From: Thermoplasmatota archaeon
GTDB lineage: Archaea; Thermoplasmatota; Penumbrarchaeia; Penumbrarchaeales; Penumbrarchaeaceae
Assembly (NCBI GenBank): GCA_030595585.1
Contig: JAUVCY010000116.1
Span: forward strand, 1 to 6,376
Length of the DNA: 6,376 nucleotides
Direction: 5' to 3'
Shown here: positions 1 through 6,290 of the stretch, piece by piece
Position numbering within the stretch: position 1 is the stretch's first letter
Layout of the letters: every line of letters begins with the position of its first letter
Translations under genes and position numbers: made by a program
The notes under the pieces: model-generated
Database searches by the model: none
What the model saw: the letters and a program-made list of their open reading frames with translations, nothing else
Told to the model about the DNA's origin: nothing

Positions 1-1457
1 CCGGTCTCTGCGATGGACCTCATCAGCTCCTCCGAGTAGAAATCCTCCTTTTTGGCGATCCTCTTGAAATCCGAGTGGATCTCCATCATCTTATCCTTGT
101 CCATGATATTTCTCTGGAAGGCGAGGGCGAACAGCGGTTCGATACCGGAAGAGGTCCCCGCTATGATGGATATCGTACCGGTGGGGGCGATCGTTGTCGT
201 GGTCGCATTTCGAATTGGTGGTTCACCGTTCTTCCCGTATACGGATCCCTCGAAGTTGGGAAATGGGCCCCTTTCAACGGCCAGCTCCCTTGATCTCTTC
301 TTGGATTCCTCCTCTATGAACCCCATCACCTCTTCGACGAGGGCCACGGCCTCTTCGGAGTCATAGGGTATCTTCAGCTTGAAGAGCATATCCGCCCATC
401 CCATGACCCCCAGTCCGATCTTCCTGTTATCTCTGGTATTCTTACTTATCTCCTCAAGAGGGTAGTTGTTCATGTCGATCACATTATCGAGGAAATGGAC
501 CGAGCTTCTGGTCACCCTTCTCAACGTGTCCCAATCTATCTTCCCATCCTCCATGACCATGGGGGAGAGGTTGATTGACCCAAGATTGCATGATTCATAG
601 GGTAGAAGGGGCTGTTCCCCACATGGGTTGGTGGATTCTATCTCGCCCACCTCTGGTGTGGGGTTGTCCCGGTTCAACCTATCGATGAATATCATGCCCG
701 GTTCCCCGTTCTTATGGGCCTGCTTCAATATCAGGTCGAATATCTCCCTGGCGGATTCGGCCCCCTGTCTCTTCTTTGACCGGGGGTTGATCAGGTCGTA
801 ATCCTGGTCCTTTGCAAGGGCCCTCATGAAACGGTCTGTTATGGCAACTGATATATTGAAATTGTTCAGCTTATTGTTGTCATCCTTGGCCAGGATGAAA
901 TCCCTTATATCAGGGTGATCGACGCGGAGTATGGCCATGTTCGCGCCCCTTCTGGTACCTCCCTGCTTGATCACATCCGTTGCCGAATCGAATACCTGCA
1001 TGAACGAGATAGGGCCAGATGAAACGCCTTTCGTCGATTTGACGAGGTCGTTCTTCGGCCGGATCCTTGAAAATGAGAATCCGGTTCCTCCACCGGATTT
1101 ATGGATCAGTGCGGTGTTCTTCACAGTTTCGAAGATCATCTCAAGGGAGTCTTCAATGGGTAGGACAAAACATGCAGACAGCTGCTGTAGATCACTACCA
1201 GCATTCATGAGGGTAGGGGAGTTGGGCAGAAAGTTCAATGACGCCATGAGGTCATAGAACTCGTTGATGAGCGGTCCAAGGTCCTTCTTGCCATCATAGA
1301 TCCTGTCTGCCTGGGCGATGTTTTTTGCAACTCTCAGGAACATCTCTCTGGGGGTCTCCACCACATTACCATCATCATCCTTCTCGAGATACCTCTTGTT
1401 CAGTACAAGCATGGCATTGCTCGAAAGTTCCGGCTCCTTATATTGATCGTTCGACAT
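1..1457 (-). CDS. nrdJ: Adenosylcobalamin-dependent (class II) ribonucleoside-diphosphate reductase, N-terminal 485 residues, cut by the window edge
   Basis: Reduces ribonucleotides to deoxyribonucleotides in the cytoplasm, using a thiyl radical made from adenosylcobalamin, so it needs no oxygen. I translated the minus strand from the ATG at 1457-1455 to the left edge: 485 codons with no stop or frameshift. Family motifs occur in order: [11 protein letters not shown] (about 76-87); SACF with Cys96, the first redox cysteine; [16 protein letters not shown] (119-134); [11 protein letters not shown] (164-174); NPCGE (277-281), with Asn277, radical Cys279 and Glu281 as the catalytic set; CNLGSINL with Cys290, the expected redox partner of Cys96; and [17 protein letters not shown] (425-441). 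No N-terminal ATP-cone is visible, because the catalytic core begins almost at once. The rest of the barrel and the C-terminal cysteine pair lie outside the window. No intein interrupts the visible part. The start is fixed by a strong GGAGG 7 nt upstream and by homology beginning a few residues in. Class II is preferred over class I because of the [12 protein letters not shown] context and overall resemblance to archaeal NrdJ. Confidence 0.96.
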   Translation of the reverse strand, partial: MSNDQYKEPELSSNAMLVLNKRYLEKDDDGNVVETPREMFLRVAKNIAQADRIYDGKKDLGPLINEFYDLMASLNFLPNSPTLMNAGSDLQQLSACFVLPIEDSLEMIFETVKNTALIHKSGGGTGFSFSRIRPKNDLVKSTKGVSSGPISFMQVFDSATDVIKQGGTRRGANMAILRVDHPDIRDFILAKDDNNKLNNFNISVAITDRFMRALAKDQDYDLINPRSKKRQGAESAREIFDLILKQAHKNGEPGMIFIDRLNRDNPTPEVGEIESTNPCGEQPLLPYESCNLGSINLSPMVMEDGKIDWDTLRRVTRSSVHFLDNVIDMNNYPLEEISKNTRDNRKIGLGVMGWADMLFKLKIPYDSEEAVALVEEVMGFIEEESKKRSRELAVERGPFPNFEGSVYGKNGEPPIRNATTTTIAPTGTISIIAGTSSGIEPLFALAFQRNIMDKDKMMEIHSDFKRIAKKEDFYSEELMRSIAET

Positions 1458-1464
1458 ATGTGAT

Positions 1465-1469
1465 CCTCC
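1465..1469 (-). promoter_or_regulatory. Shine-Dalgarno sequence of nrdJ
   Basis: Read on the minus strand this is GGAGG (in the context TGGAGGATCACATATG), 7 nt before the ATG at 1457. It is a near-perfect complement to the 3' end of archaeal 16S rRNA and fixes the nrdJ start. It is the only strong ribosome binding site in the window; the other genes look leaderless or weakly led. Confidence 0.85.
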
Positions 1470-1475
1470 AGGATC

Positions 1476-1826
1476 GATCAGGTGGGCTAACGCTGATATA
1501 AAGGGCAATATGCGTTGTGGGGGGTGGATCGCCCTATCAGGCAGCTTCTACACCCGGGAGAAATAGCACCAAGTATCCCATGACATGCTTCCCGCAGGCG
1601 ATAACCTGGCCAGCATAGAGGATGATTATAAGGCTAGCTGGGAGATGGGTAAATGTATAACTTTTACAGGGGTATGCATGCCATATTATTCCCGTTGAGA
1701 TCGAGCTTGGCCAGTAAAATAAAACACCATATGTGAACTCACTGAAATTATTATCCTTGAATGCCGATCAGGCGGTGTCAACCGACTTACAAATGGCGAT
1801 GTTCATTTATTTGAGGATCAGGTGGG
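1476..1826 (+). repeat. Three dispersed copies of GATCAGGYGG, possible operator sites
   Basis: GATCAGGTGGG is present exactly at 1476-1486 and again at 1816-1826; a one-base variant, GATCAGGCGG, lies at 1766-1775. The first copy sits at the predicted nrdJ transcript start and the last ends 6 bp before the TATA box of the ATPase gene. The second and third copies are exactly 50 bp apart, close to five helical turns. A role as binding sites for a shared regulator is inference. Confidence 0.4.
1495..1502 (-). promoter_or_regulatory. TATA box of nrdJ
   Basis: The minus strand reads TTTATATC here, a good archaeal TATA element. Counting about 26 nt downstream puts the transcript start near 1472, just before the GGAGG at 1469-1465. 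That predicts a short leader of about 15 nt, which fits a gene with a Shine-Dalgarno sequence. The start site is inferred from spacing only. Confidence 0.6.
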
Positions 1827-1832
1827 AAAAGG

Positions 1833-1840
1833 TTTAATAT
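1833..1840 (+). promoter_or_regulatory. TATA box of the STAND-TPR ATPase gene
   Basis: TTTAATAT preceded by a purine-rich GGGAAAAGG stretch (1823-1832), resembling an archaeal BRE plus TATA pair. The box centre is about 22-23 nt before the GTG at 1859, so transcription should start at or just after the first codon. This points to a leaderless or near-leaderless mRNA. No Shine-Dalgarno sequence precedes the GTG. Confidence 0.6.
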
Positions 1841-1858
1841 CGACTTGATGTTTAAAAT

Positions 1859-4357
1859 GTGAAAGAGAATGGAGTGAAAGAATTCAGGGGCGCTGGGATG
1901 TTGGACACAGGTAAGAGGGCAGGTATCGATCTTGTTGGTAGGAGAAAAGAGATCTCCCAGATCAACGATATCCTGAAGGACGTATCCCGTGGAAGGGGGA
2001 AACTGGTGGTTGTTTCAGGTGAGGCAGGGGTGGGAAAAACAAGATTTCTGGAAGAGATCAAAACCGTAGCATCCATGGAAACATTCACTCTCCTTTCAGG
2101 CAAATGCCTCTATTTCAAGGACACGGATACGTGCCTTCCCTTCAAGGAGATGTTCAATCAATATCGAAAGTTGAAGGAGAGCTTCTACGAGGGCAGCAAG
2201 ATAGATTCACCTTTTGTTGAAAGGGGTTATGACGACGGATCGGGTCTGGATTTTGGTTACGACAGCGACCTCGTTCCGATGTCGCTCATACCTGCTGAGA
2301 TCGAGGCCGAGGAGGTGCAGACGGAGGAGATGGAGGAGCCCCCGCTTCAAATGGATATGCTCTCAGAATTCATCTTTGGTCTAGCTTCCGAGACGCCTCT
2401 CTGCCTGTTGATAGACGACCTCCATTGGGCGGACTCTAACACCCTTCAACTTCTGGAATATTTATGCAGGAGGATAAAGGACGATCCGATATTGATCATA
2501 TGCACATATCGACCCGAGGACCTTTTCTGGGGTGAGGGGAAGGCACACCCCCTTACAGATTCATTGAAAAGATTGGATAAGGATACCAAATATGTCAGGA
2601 TCCGGTTGAACCGCTTCATCGAGCTGGAATGCGAGGAATTTCTGAAAAAGACCCTCAACGTGGAGGCCGTTCCGCGCGATCTGGTAGGTACAATATACAG
2701 GCTGACAGTAGGAAATCCATTTTTTATAGAGGAGTTGATCCACTCGATGTTGGAAAAAGGGATCCTCGGTACGGAAGGTCCCGATTCCCTGAATATGACC
2801 GATCCGGATGCGGTCACCCTGCCGACGAATGTAAAGGACGTTGTTCTGCGAAGGATCCACTGGTTGAAACCTCTCTCGATCAAAGTGATCAGGGTCTCGT
2901 CGGTGGTGGGACTTACCTTCACGTTCGATGTGATAAAGGACGCCCTGGAACTGGGCGATGAGGATATCCTGGAAGCCATCGAGGAGCTGATACAGGCGAA
3001 TTTTATCATGGAGGGAAGTGAGGAGGAGCTCTATCAATTCGAGAACCCCTTGATAAGAGAGGTCATATACTCAGAATTGAACCACTCCAGGAGGAAATAT
3101 CTCCATAACCGTGTCGCCAGAGTGTTGGAGAACCTGTACTCGAATGATCCCGAGCGGTGGAGCGATATCGCGTTGAACTACTACCTTGCCAAGGACCGAT
3201 CGAACGCGCTGGCATACCTGACCAAGGCGGTATCACACTACAAGGAATCATCCCCATCAAGGGTAATATCATTATTGAAGATGATGATCGACTGCAAGGA
3301 GGGGATGCCCCGATCCGATATTCTGAGGGCGGAGAACATGGAGGTCTTCATGGAGATATCCAACATCTGTCTACAAATGGGCGATTGGAAGAGGGCCATG
3401 GAGTTTTCCGATGAGGCCAGGGCCCTTTCTGTTGAACTTGGAAGGTCTGATGTTGAGGTAAGATCCCTTTTGAACCAAGGACGTCTTCACTATCTGCAAG
3501 GCAGGTTCACGGAGGCGGCTGGGCTGTTGAACTATGCTTTGAACCTCTCTGTCGAACACGACGATCCGGAGGGAAAGAGCCACGCTTCAATGGGTTTGGG
3601 CTATATACATTGGAGACAGGGTGACTTTCGCGAGGCTCTGGAGAAATACACACTCTCTCTTAAATTCGCAAAGGAGCAGAGCGATCTCAATACATTGGGC
3701 ACGTTGTACCTTCACATAGGAAACCTGTTCAATCACAAGGGGGAGTTGGATCGATCCATTGAATATTATCAAAGGGCGATGAGACATCTAATTAAAATAG
3801 GGAACAAGTTGGAGGAGTCAAGGGCATATCAGAGTCTGGGTAATGCCCTCATCCAAAAAGGAGATCTGGCAAACGCTCATGACATGCTTCAGCTCTCCCT
3901 GGATCGAGCAGGTGAATATGGCTATGAGAACCTATGGGCATTGATCAATTTGATCCCGATAAGATGTGTCAGGGAGGGACAGGGATCTGCACTGACCACA
4001 TATGATCTCGTGACGGATCGTTTGTCCGGGAAAGGGGATAGGATCGGAGCCGCCCTTGCCGATATGTATATGGGAGTATGCAGATCCAGAAACGGGGAAG
4101 ATCAGGAGGGTGGTGTGATGTTGAAAAGGTCCTATGATGTGCTCAAAGAGATGAAGGTCCGGTATGATGTCGGGAGGGCTGCATTTCACCTGGGCGAACA
4201 TAATCTGAAGTTTGAGAGAAAGGATGTTGCGTTGAAGTTCCTCGAGGAATCTCGTGATATATTTGGGGAAATTGGGGCCAGATCATACCTTGAAAGGGCA
4301 GAACAGGTCATGTCACAGTTCAGGGATGAGAATGTGATCCACCACGACTCCCTATGA
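1859..4357 (+). CDS. STAND-like AAA ATPase with C-terminal TPR-like repeats (832 aa), function unknown
   Basis: Likely a cytoplasmic ATP-driven signalling or scaffold protein of the AAA_16/MalT-like STAND type; its ligand and partner are unknown. The ATPase runs from about 24 to 300: LVGRRKE (25-31), Walker A GEAGVGKT (54-61), Walker B LLIDDLHWAD (183-192), sensor-like TYRPEDL (216-222) and the family signature GNPFFIEEL (285-293). A winged-helix-like segment follows (about 321-430). From about 491 to 807 there are eight helical-hairpin repeats with a regular 38-41 residue period, of TPR/MalT type (for example 570-609 and 610-649). An acidic stretch (about 145-160) lies between the Walker motifs. 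I see no signal peptide, membrane segment, LuxR-type HTH, cyclase, nuclease or protease domain, and only about 24 residues precede the ATPase. The GTG start is chosen for its TATA spacing; the ATG at 1857 is followed at once by TGA, and an alternative start is Met14 at 1898. It overlaps the convergent deaminase gene by 6 bp. Confidence 0.9.
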   Translation: MKENGVKEFRGAGMLDTGKRAGIDLVGRRKEISQINDILKDVSRGRGKLVVVSGEAGVGKTRFLEEIKTVASMETFTLLSGKCLYFKDTDTCLPFKEMFNQYRKLKESFYEGSKIDSPFVERGYDDGSGLDFGYDSDLVPMSLIPAEIEAEEVQTEEMEEPPLQMDMLSEFIFGLASETPLCLLIDDLHWADSNTLQLLEYLCRRIKDDPILIICTYRPEDLFWGEGKAHPLTDSLKRLDKDTKYVRIRLNRFIELECEEFLKKTLNVEAVPRDLVGTIYRLTVGNPFFIEELIHSMLEKGILGTEGPDSLNMTDPDAVTLPTNVKDVVLRRIHWLKPLSIKVIRVSSVVGLTFTFDVIKDALELGDEDILEAIEELIQANFIMEGSEEELYQFENPLIREVIYSELNHSRRKYLHNRVARVLENLYSNDPERWSDIALNYYLAKDRSNALAYLTKAVSHYKESSPSRVISLLKMMIDCKEGMPRSDILRAENMEVFMEISNICLQMGDWKRAMEFSDEARALSVELGRSDVEVRSLLNQGRLHYLQGRFTEAAGLLNYALNLSVEHDDPEGKSHASMGLGYIHWRQGDFREALEKYTLSLKFAKEQSDLNTLGTLYLHIGNLFNHKGELDRSIEYYQRAMRHLIKIGNKLEESRAYQSLGNALIQKGDLANAHDMLQLSLDRAGEYGYENLWALINLIPIRCVREGQGSALTTYDLVTDRLSGKGDRIGAALADMYMGVCRSRNGEDQEGGVMLKRSYDVLKEMKVRYDVGRAAFHLGEHNLKFERKDVALKFLEESRDIFGEIGARSYLERAEQVMSQFRDENVIHHDSL

Positions 4358-5632
4358 TCCCTCGTCACCTGAAAGTAGATCCGATGCTGCTTTTCTAGCA
4401 TTCTGGATGATCTCCCTCTCGCGGTTGACCACGCCATCCTCCATGATGATCTCTCCGCCAATGATGGAATATCCCACCGTTGAACTTGAGCATGAATAGA
4501 CGATATTGGAGATGTTATCGTTGTCGGGGACCAGGGAGTGGTGGTTCCGGTCCAGCAGGATAAGGTCGGCCAATCTACCCACTTTTATCTCTCCTCCATC
4601 AGACCCCAGTGATAGGTAACCAGCCCTGGTTGCCATCTCCAGCACTCTTTTGGCACCGATCGAGCTCACACCATATCTCTGCCTGGAGAGAAGGGCGGTG
4701 AACTTCATGGTCTGGAACATGTCCAGCGAGTTGTTGGAGGCGGCCCCATCCGTTCCAAGGGTTATCGTCACACCCTTCTCCATCAACGGTCTCATTGGGA
4801 GGATATCCCCTACGGAGAGCTTCATGTTCGATATCGGATTATGTGATATCTTCACTTCGCGGCTCTTCATTATGGATATATCCTCGTCCGTGAGGTGAAC
4901 GCAGTGGGCTCCGATCACGTCGGGTCCGAGAAGTCCGATATCCTCAAGATATCGTGTGGGAGTTGAACCATGGTCTCTGATGCAGTCTTTCACCTCTTTT
5001 CCGGTCTCCGATATATGGATATGGATCGGACACCCATGTCTATCTGCGAGGTCCCTGCACCATCCGAGCCCATCCTCTGACACGGTATAGGCCGAATGGG
5101 GGGCCACCGAGGGTCTGATCCTCCCTGAACTGCAGGAGGCACAGGCATTGATGACCTTCTCCGTTTCGGCTCTTTTTTCTTTTTCCAGATGCTCGTCAAA
5201 AGCATCTATGAACCCCTCTCCCAATATGGCCCTTATTCCCATTCTATCGACAAGAGGCACACAATCGGATTCCATGAAATACATGTCATTGAAGAGTGTA
5301 GTTCCGGTCTTTATCATCTCCAGGCAGGCGAGTTCCATTCCAGCTTTGATATGTTCTATTTTCATCCTGGCCTCAAGGGGCCAGATCTTCTCTTTCAGCC
5401 ATCTTTTCAGCTCCAGGTCGTCCCCAATACCCCTAAGGAGCGTCATCGCCGCGTGAGTGTGGGTGTTACAAAGGCCGGGCATCACAATGTGTTCTCTCCC
5501 CTCTATCACCCTATCCGTCTCGATCCGGACCTTGCCAGCCTCTTCTATCTGGGAGAACCTGCCCTCCTCGATAAGGATGTCCTTTCTGCCCCCATCCATC
5601 ATGTGAATGTTCTTGATCAACAGCTGTGCCAT
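4352..5632 (-). CDS. mtaD: MTA/SAH (5'-deoxyadenosine) deaminase, amidohydrolase family
   Basis: A cytoplasmic metal-dependent deaminase of 426 residues, normal family length. It is expected to convert S-adenosylhomocysteine, 5'-methylthioadenosine, adenosine or 5'-deoxyadenosine to the inosine form plus ammonia; archaeal relatives are also called DadD. Family landmarks are PGLCNTHTHAAMTLLRG (52-68), with metal ligands His58 and His60; Glu87 in WPLEA, the position that contacts the ribose hydroxyls; APHSAY (177-182), with His179; HIHISET (204-210), with metal ligand His206 and catalytic Glu209; AHCVH, with His243; SHNPISNMKL (263-272); and LGTDGAASNN (292-301), with metal ligand Asp295. The C-terminal beta-sandwich motif GRLADLILLD (352-361) is intact. 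SAH/MTA rather than cytosine, guanine or chlorohydrolase specificity follows from motif resemblance; the exact substrate cannot be read from sequence. The start ATG (5632-5630) lies 26 nt from a TATA box. The TAG stop (4354-4352) overlaps the neighbouring ATPase gene. Confidence 0.93.
   Translation of the reverse strand: MAQLLIKNIHMMDGGRKDILIEEGRFSQIEEAGKVRIETDRVIEGREHIVMPGLCNTHTHAAMTLLRGIGDDLELKRWLKEKIWPLEARMKIEHIKAGMELACLEMIKTGTTLFNDMYFMESDCVPLVDRMGIRAILGEGFIDAFDEHLEKEKRAETEKVINACASCSSGRIRPSVAPHSAYTVSEDGLGWCRDLADRHGCPIHIHISETGKEVKDCIRDHGSTPTRYLEDIGLLGPDVIGAHCVHLTDEDISIMKSREVKISHNPISNMKLSVGDILPMRPLMEKGVTITLGTDGAASNNSLDMFQTMKFTALLSRQRYGVSSIGAKRVLEMATRAGYLSLGSDGGEIKVGRLADLILLDRNHHSLVPDNDNISNIVYSCSSSTVGYSIIGGEIIMEDGVVNREREIIQNARKAASDLLSGDEGS
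4384..4401 (+). terminator. Weak hairpin with pyrimidine loop just past the ATPase stop
   Basis: ATGCT (4384-4388) pairs with AGCAT (4397-4401) around the loop GCTTTTCT, 27 nt after the ATPase stop and inside the opposing deaminase gene. It might slow or end the plus-strand transcript, but the stem is only 5 bp and no long T-run follows, so it may be chance. Confidence 0.15.
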
Positions 5633-5654
5633 CGTACCTTGATATGTATCGAGG

Positions 5655-5662
5655 TAATTAAA
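5655..5662 (-). promoter_or_regulatory. TATA box of the mtaD-like gene
   Basis: The minus strand reads TTTAATTA, centred 26-27 nt before the A of the ATG at 5632. That is the archaeal TATA-to-start distance, so the mRNA should begin at the start codon (leaderless). A short AAGGT 5 nt before the ATG is a weak Shine-Dalgarno match and may be incidental. Confidence 0.65.
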
Positions 5663-5676
5663 TCTGGAGTAATATC

Positions 5677-5686
5677 CATCCGGATG
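5677..5686. promoter_or_regulatory. Perfect 10-bp palindrome CATCCGGATG, possible operator
   Basis: The sequence is identical on both strands and lies 14 bp upstream of the TATA box of the minus-strand deaminase gene, inside the divergent intergenic region. A dimeric regulator could bind here, but the flanking bases do not extend the symmetry and no second copy is visible in the window. Confidence 0.3.
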
Positions 5687-5766
5687 TTCACGTCCGCCCG
5701 ATCATTATGAGATACACTGGAAAATATGATCTCCCGCATTAGGTTCCTTAAATCACCGATAGGTCA

Positions 5767-5776
5767 TTTAATTATA
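5767..5776 (+). promoter_or_regulatory. TATA box, upstream candidate promoter of the zinc-ribbon gene
   Basis: TTTAATTATA is centred near 5771-5772, so the predicted transcript start is about 5797-5798, exactly the first base of the hairpin at 5797-5819. This would give a leader of about 52 nt that opens with a stem-loop. A competing candidate is TATAAG at 5823-5828, about 23-24 nt before the ATG, which would make the mRNA leaderless. Both may be used. Confidence 0.45.
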
Positions 5777-5796
5777 CAAAAAGTATTAATAATAAA

Positions 5797-5832
5797 AGGC
5801 GCTGGAAGGTTCAGCGCCTCTGTATAAGAGGC
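5797..5832 (+). promoter_or_regulatory. Two overlapping, mutually exclusive hairpins before the zinc-ribbon gene
   Basis: Stem A: AGGCGCTG (5797-5804) pairs perfectly with CAGCGCCT (5812-5819) around the 7-nt loop GAAGGTT. Stem B: GCCTCT (5816-5821) pairs with AGAGGC (5827-5832) around GTATA. They share 5816-5819, so only one can form at a time. If transcription starts near 5797 this is an RNA leader switch or a stabilising cap. If it starts at 5849, stem A is a palindromic DNA site directly upstream of the TATAAG box. Confidence 0.4.
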
Positions 5833-5848
5833 CAAAAGGAAGTATAAT

Positions 5849-6016
5849 ATGTATGATGATAGGCAAGAAGGCGGCTATGATAGGCCACCTCGCGAGATGC
5901 ATGACGCAGTATGTGCGGATTGTGGACAGGAGACCCAGGTCCCATTCAAACCAGATCAGGATAGGCCGGTCTACTGCAGGGATTGCTACAAGAAAAGGCG
6001 ACCTGCCAAGTATTGA
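5849..6016 (+). CDS. Small two-CxxC zinc-ribbon protein (55 aa)
   Basis: A short basic-tailed protein with two zinc-knuckle pairs, CADC (Cys22, Cys25) and CRDC (Cys43, Cys46). They are separated by a VPFKPDQDRPVY linker (31-42) typical of a small zinc-binding family in archaea and some bacteria. The four cysteines should bind one zinc. The N-terminus (1-18) is polar and probably flexible, rich in Asp, Arg and Gly; the C-terminus is KKRRPAKY. This suggests nucleic-acid or ribosome contact, but the family's function is not established to my knowledge. I chose the ATG at 5849 because the frame starts with MYDDRQEGG, as in relatives, and AAAAGGAAG lies just upstream (5834-5842). An overlapping +1 frame (5853-6047) lacks any family feature and is a shadow. 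The gene stands alone, divergent from mtaD. Confidence 0.88.
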   Translation: MYDDRQEGGYDRPPREMHDAVCADCGQETQVPFKPDQDRPVYCRDCYKKRRPAKY

Positions 6017-6038
6017 TCCCCATCAATATAATATCTGC

Positions 6039-6083
6039 ATCTCATAGTAATAATGAGGTAGTATTCAGTAATGGTGTTTTTTT
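6039..6083 (+). terminator. Probable terminator of the zinc-ribbon gene
   Basis: A 7-bp stem including one G-U pair (ATCTCAT at 6039-6045 with ATGAGGT at 6053-6059) starts 23 nt after the TGA. A run of seven T (6077-6083) follows. Archaeal termination depends mainly on T-runs, so the T tract is the stronger evidence; the hairpin is separated from it by 17 nt and may be accessory. Confidence 0.5.
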
Positions 6084-6132
6084 AAGATCTTGGATCGCAT
6101 TGAGCATCATTTACATAATGGGATGAAATCGG

Positions 6133-6175
6133 GTCCGACCTCCAGCCAATTTTTATCATAGTGCGGAGGTCGGGC
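6133..6175. repeat. Inverted repeat, 11-bp stem with 21-nt AT-rich loop
   Basis: GTCCGACCTCC (6133-6143) pairs with GGAGGTCGGGC (6165-6175), all Watson-Crick except one G-U (6134/6174). The loop (6144-6164) contains AATTTTTAT and ends in GTGC. On the plus strand the 3' arm is followed by GGTCTATTTTATTAGG, so it could act as a terminator, although the large loop is unusual for that. Confidence 0.6.
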
Positions 6176-6236
6176 GGTCTATTTTATTAGGATATGTTTT
6201 TCAACCAAGTTTTCACTTATTTTTTTTTAAAGAAAA

Positions 6237-6265
6237 TTCTCAAAGGTCCTGCTTCTATTTGAGAA
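6237..6265. repeat. Inverted repeat, 8-bp AT-rich stem
   Basis: TTCTCAAA (6237-6244) pairs perfectly with TTTGAGAA (6258-6265) around a 13-nt loop. Six loop bases, TCCTGC (6247-6252), are complementary to GCAGGA at 6276-6281, which would make an H-type pseudoknot if transcribed. It follows the nine-T run at 6220-6228. Confidence 0.45.
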
Positions 6266-6290
6266 AATGATTAGTGCAGGAGGCCGGATC

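Larger units (their letters stand above)
1458..1858. other. 401-bp divergent intergenic region between nrdJ and the STAND-TPR gene
   Basis: No gene is supported here. It holds the nrdJ ribosome binding site and TATA box at its left end and the TATA box of the plus-strand ATPase gene at its right end. GATCAGGTGGG occurs at 1476-1486 and 1816-1826, with the related GATCAGGCGG at 1766-1775. Other small symmetries are CTGGCCAG at 1606-1613 and overlapping ATGCAT/GCATGC around 1674-1682. Additional AT-rich TATA-like words (around 1625-1631 and 1714-1724) have no convincing reading frame behind them; the longest nearby ATG frames are about 17-20 codons. I recognise no riboswitch or structured RNA. 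Confidence 0.7.

Noticed and set aside
931..1257. 108-codon plus-strand frame inside nrdJ
   Set aside because: It is antisense to highly conserved reductase motifs ([24 protein letters not shown]) and is a shadow frame.
1503..1640. Cobalamin riboswitch upstream of nrdJ
   Set aside because: A B12-dependent enzyme invites one, and the minus strand has loosely similar words (GCTGCC, GCGGGAAGC), but the ordered conserved core and B12 box are missing. The region also lies upstream of the nrdJ TATA box, outside the predicted transcript.
1645..1733. Short plus-strand ORFs of 17 and 20 codons in the nrdJ/ATPase intergenic region
   Set aside because: TATA-like words are present but at about 17 nt, too close for leaderless starts. 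No ribosome binding site or recognisable peptide is seen.
2446..3037. Long minus-strand frames of 187 and 158 codons inside the ATPase gene
   Set aside because: The products look low-complexity and match no family, while the plus strand carries unbroken ATPase and repeat motifs throughout.
5189..5710. 173-codon plus-strand frame antisense to the deaminase
   Set aside because: It is complementary to the conserved catalytic N-terminal half of the deaminase and has no family features of its own.
5853..6047. 64-codon plus-strand frame overlapping the zinc-ribbon gene
   Set aside because: It is the shifted frame of the 55-residue protein at 5849-6016, which has the CxxC pairs and family linker; the 64-codon product has no recognisable feature.
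6124..6162. 12-codon plus-strand ORF running into the inverted repeat at 6133-6175, as a leader peptide
   Set aside because: There is no gene downstream within the window to be attenuated, and the peptide has no run of a regulatory amino acid.
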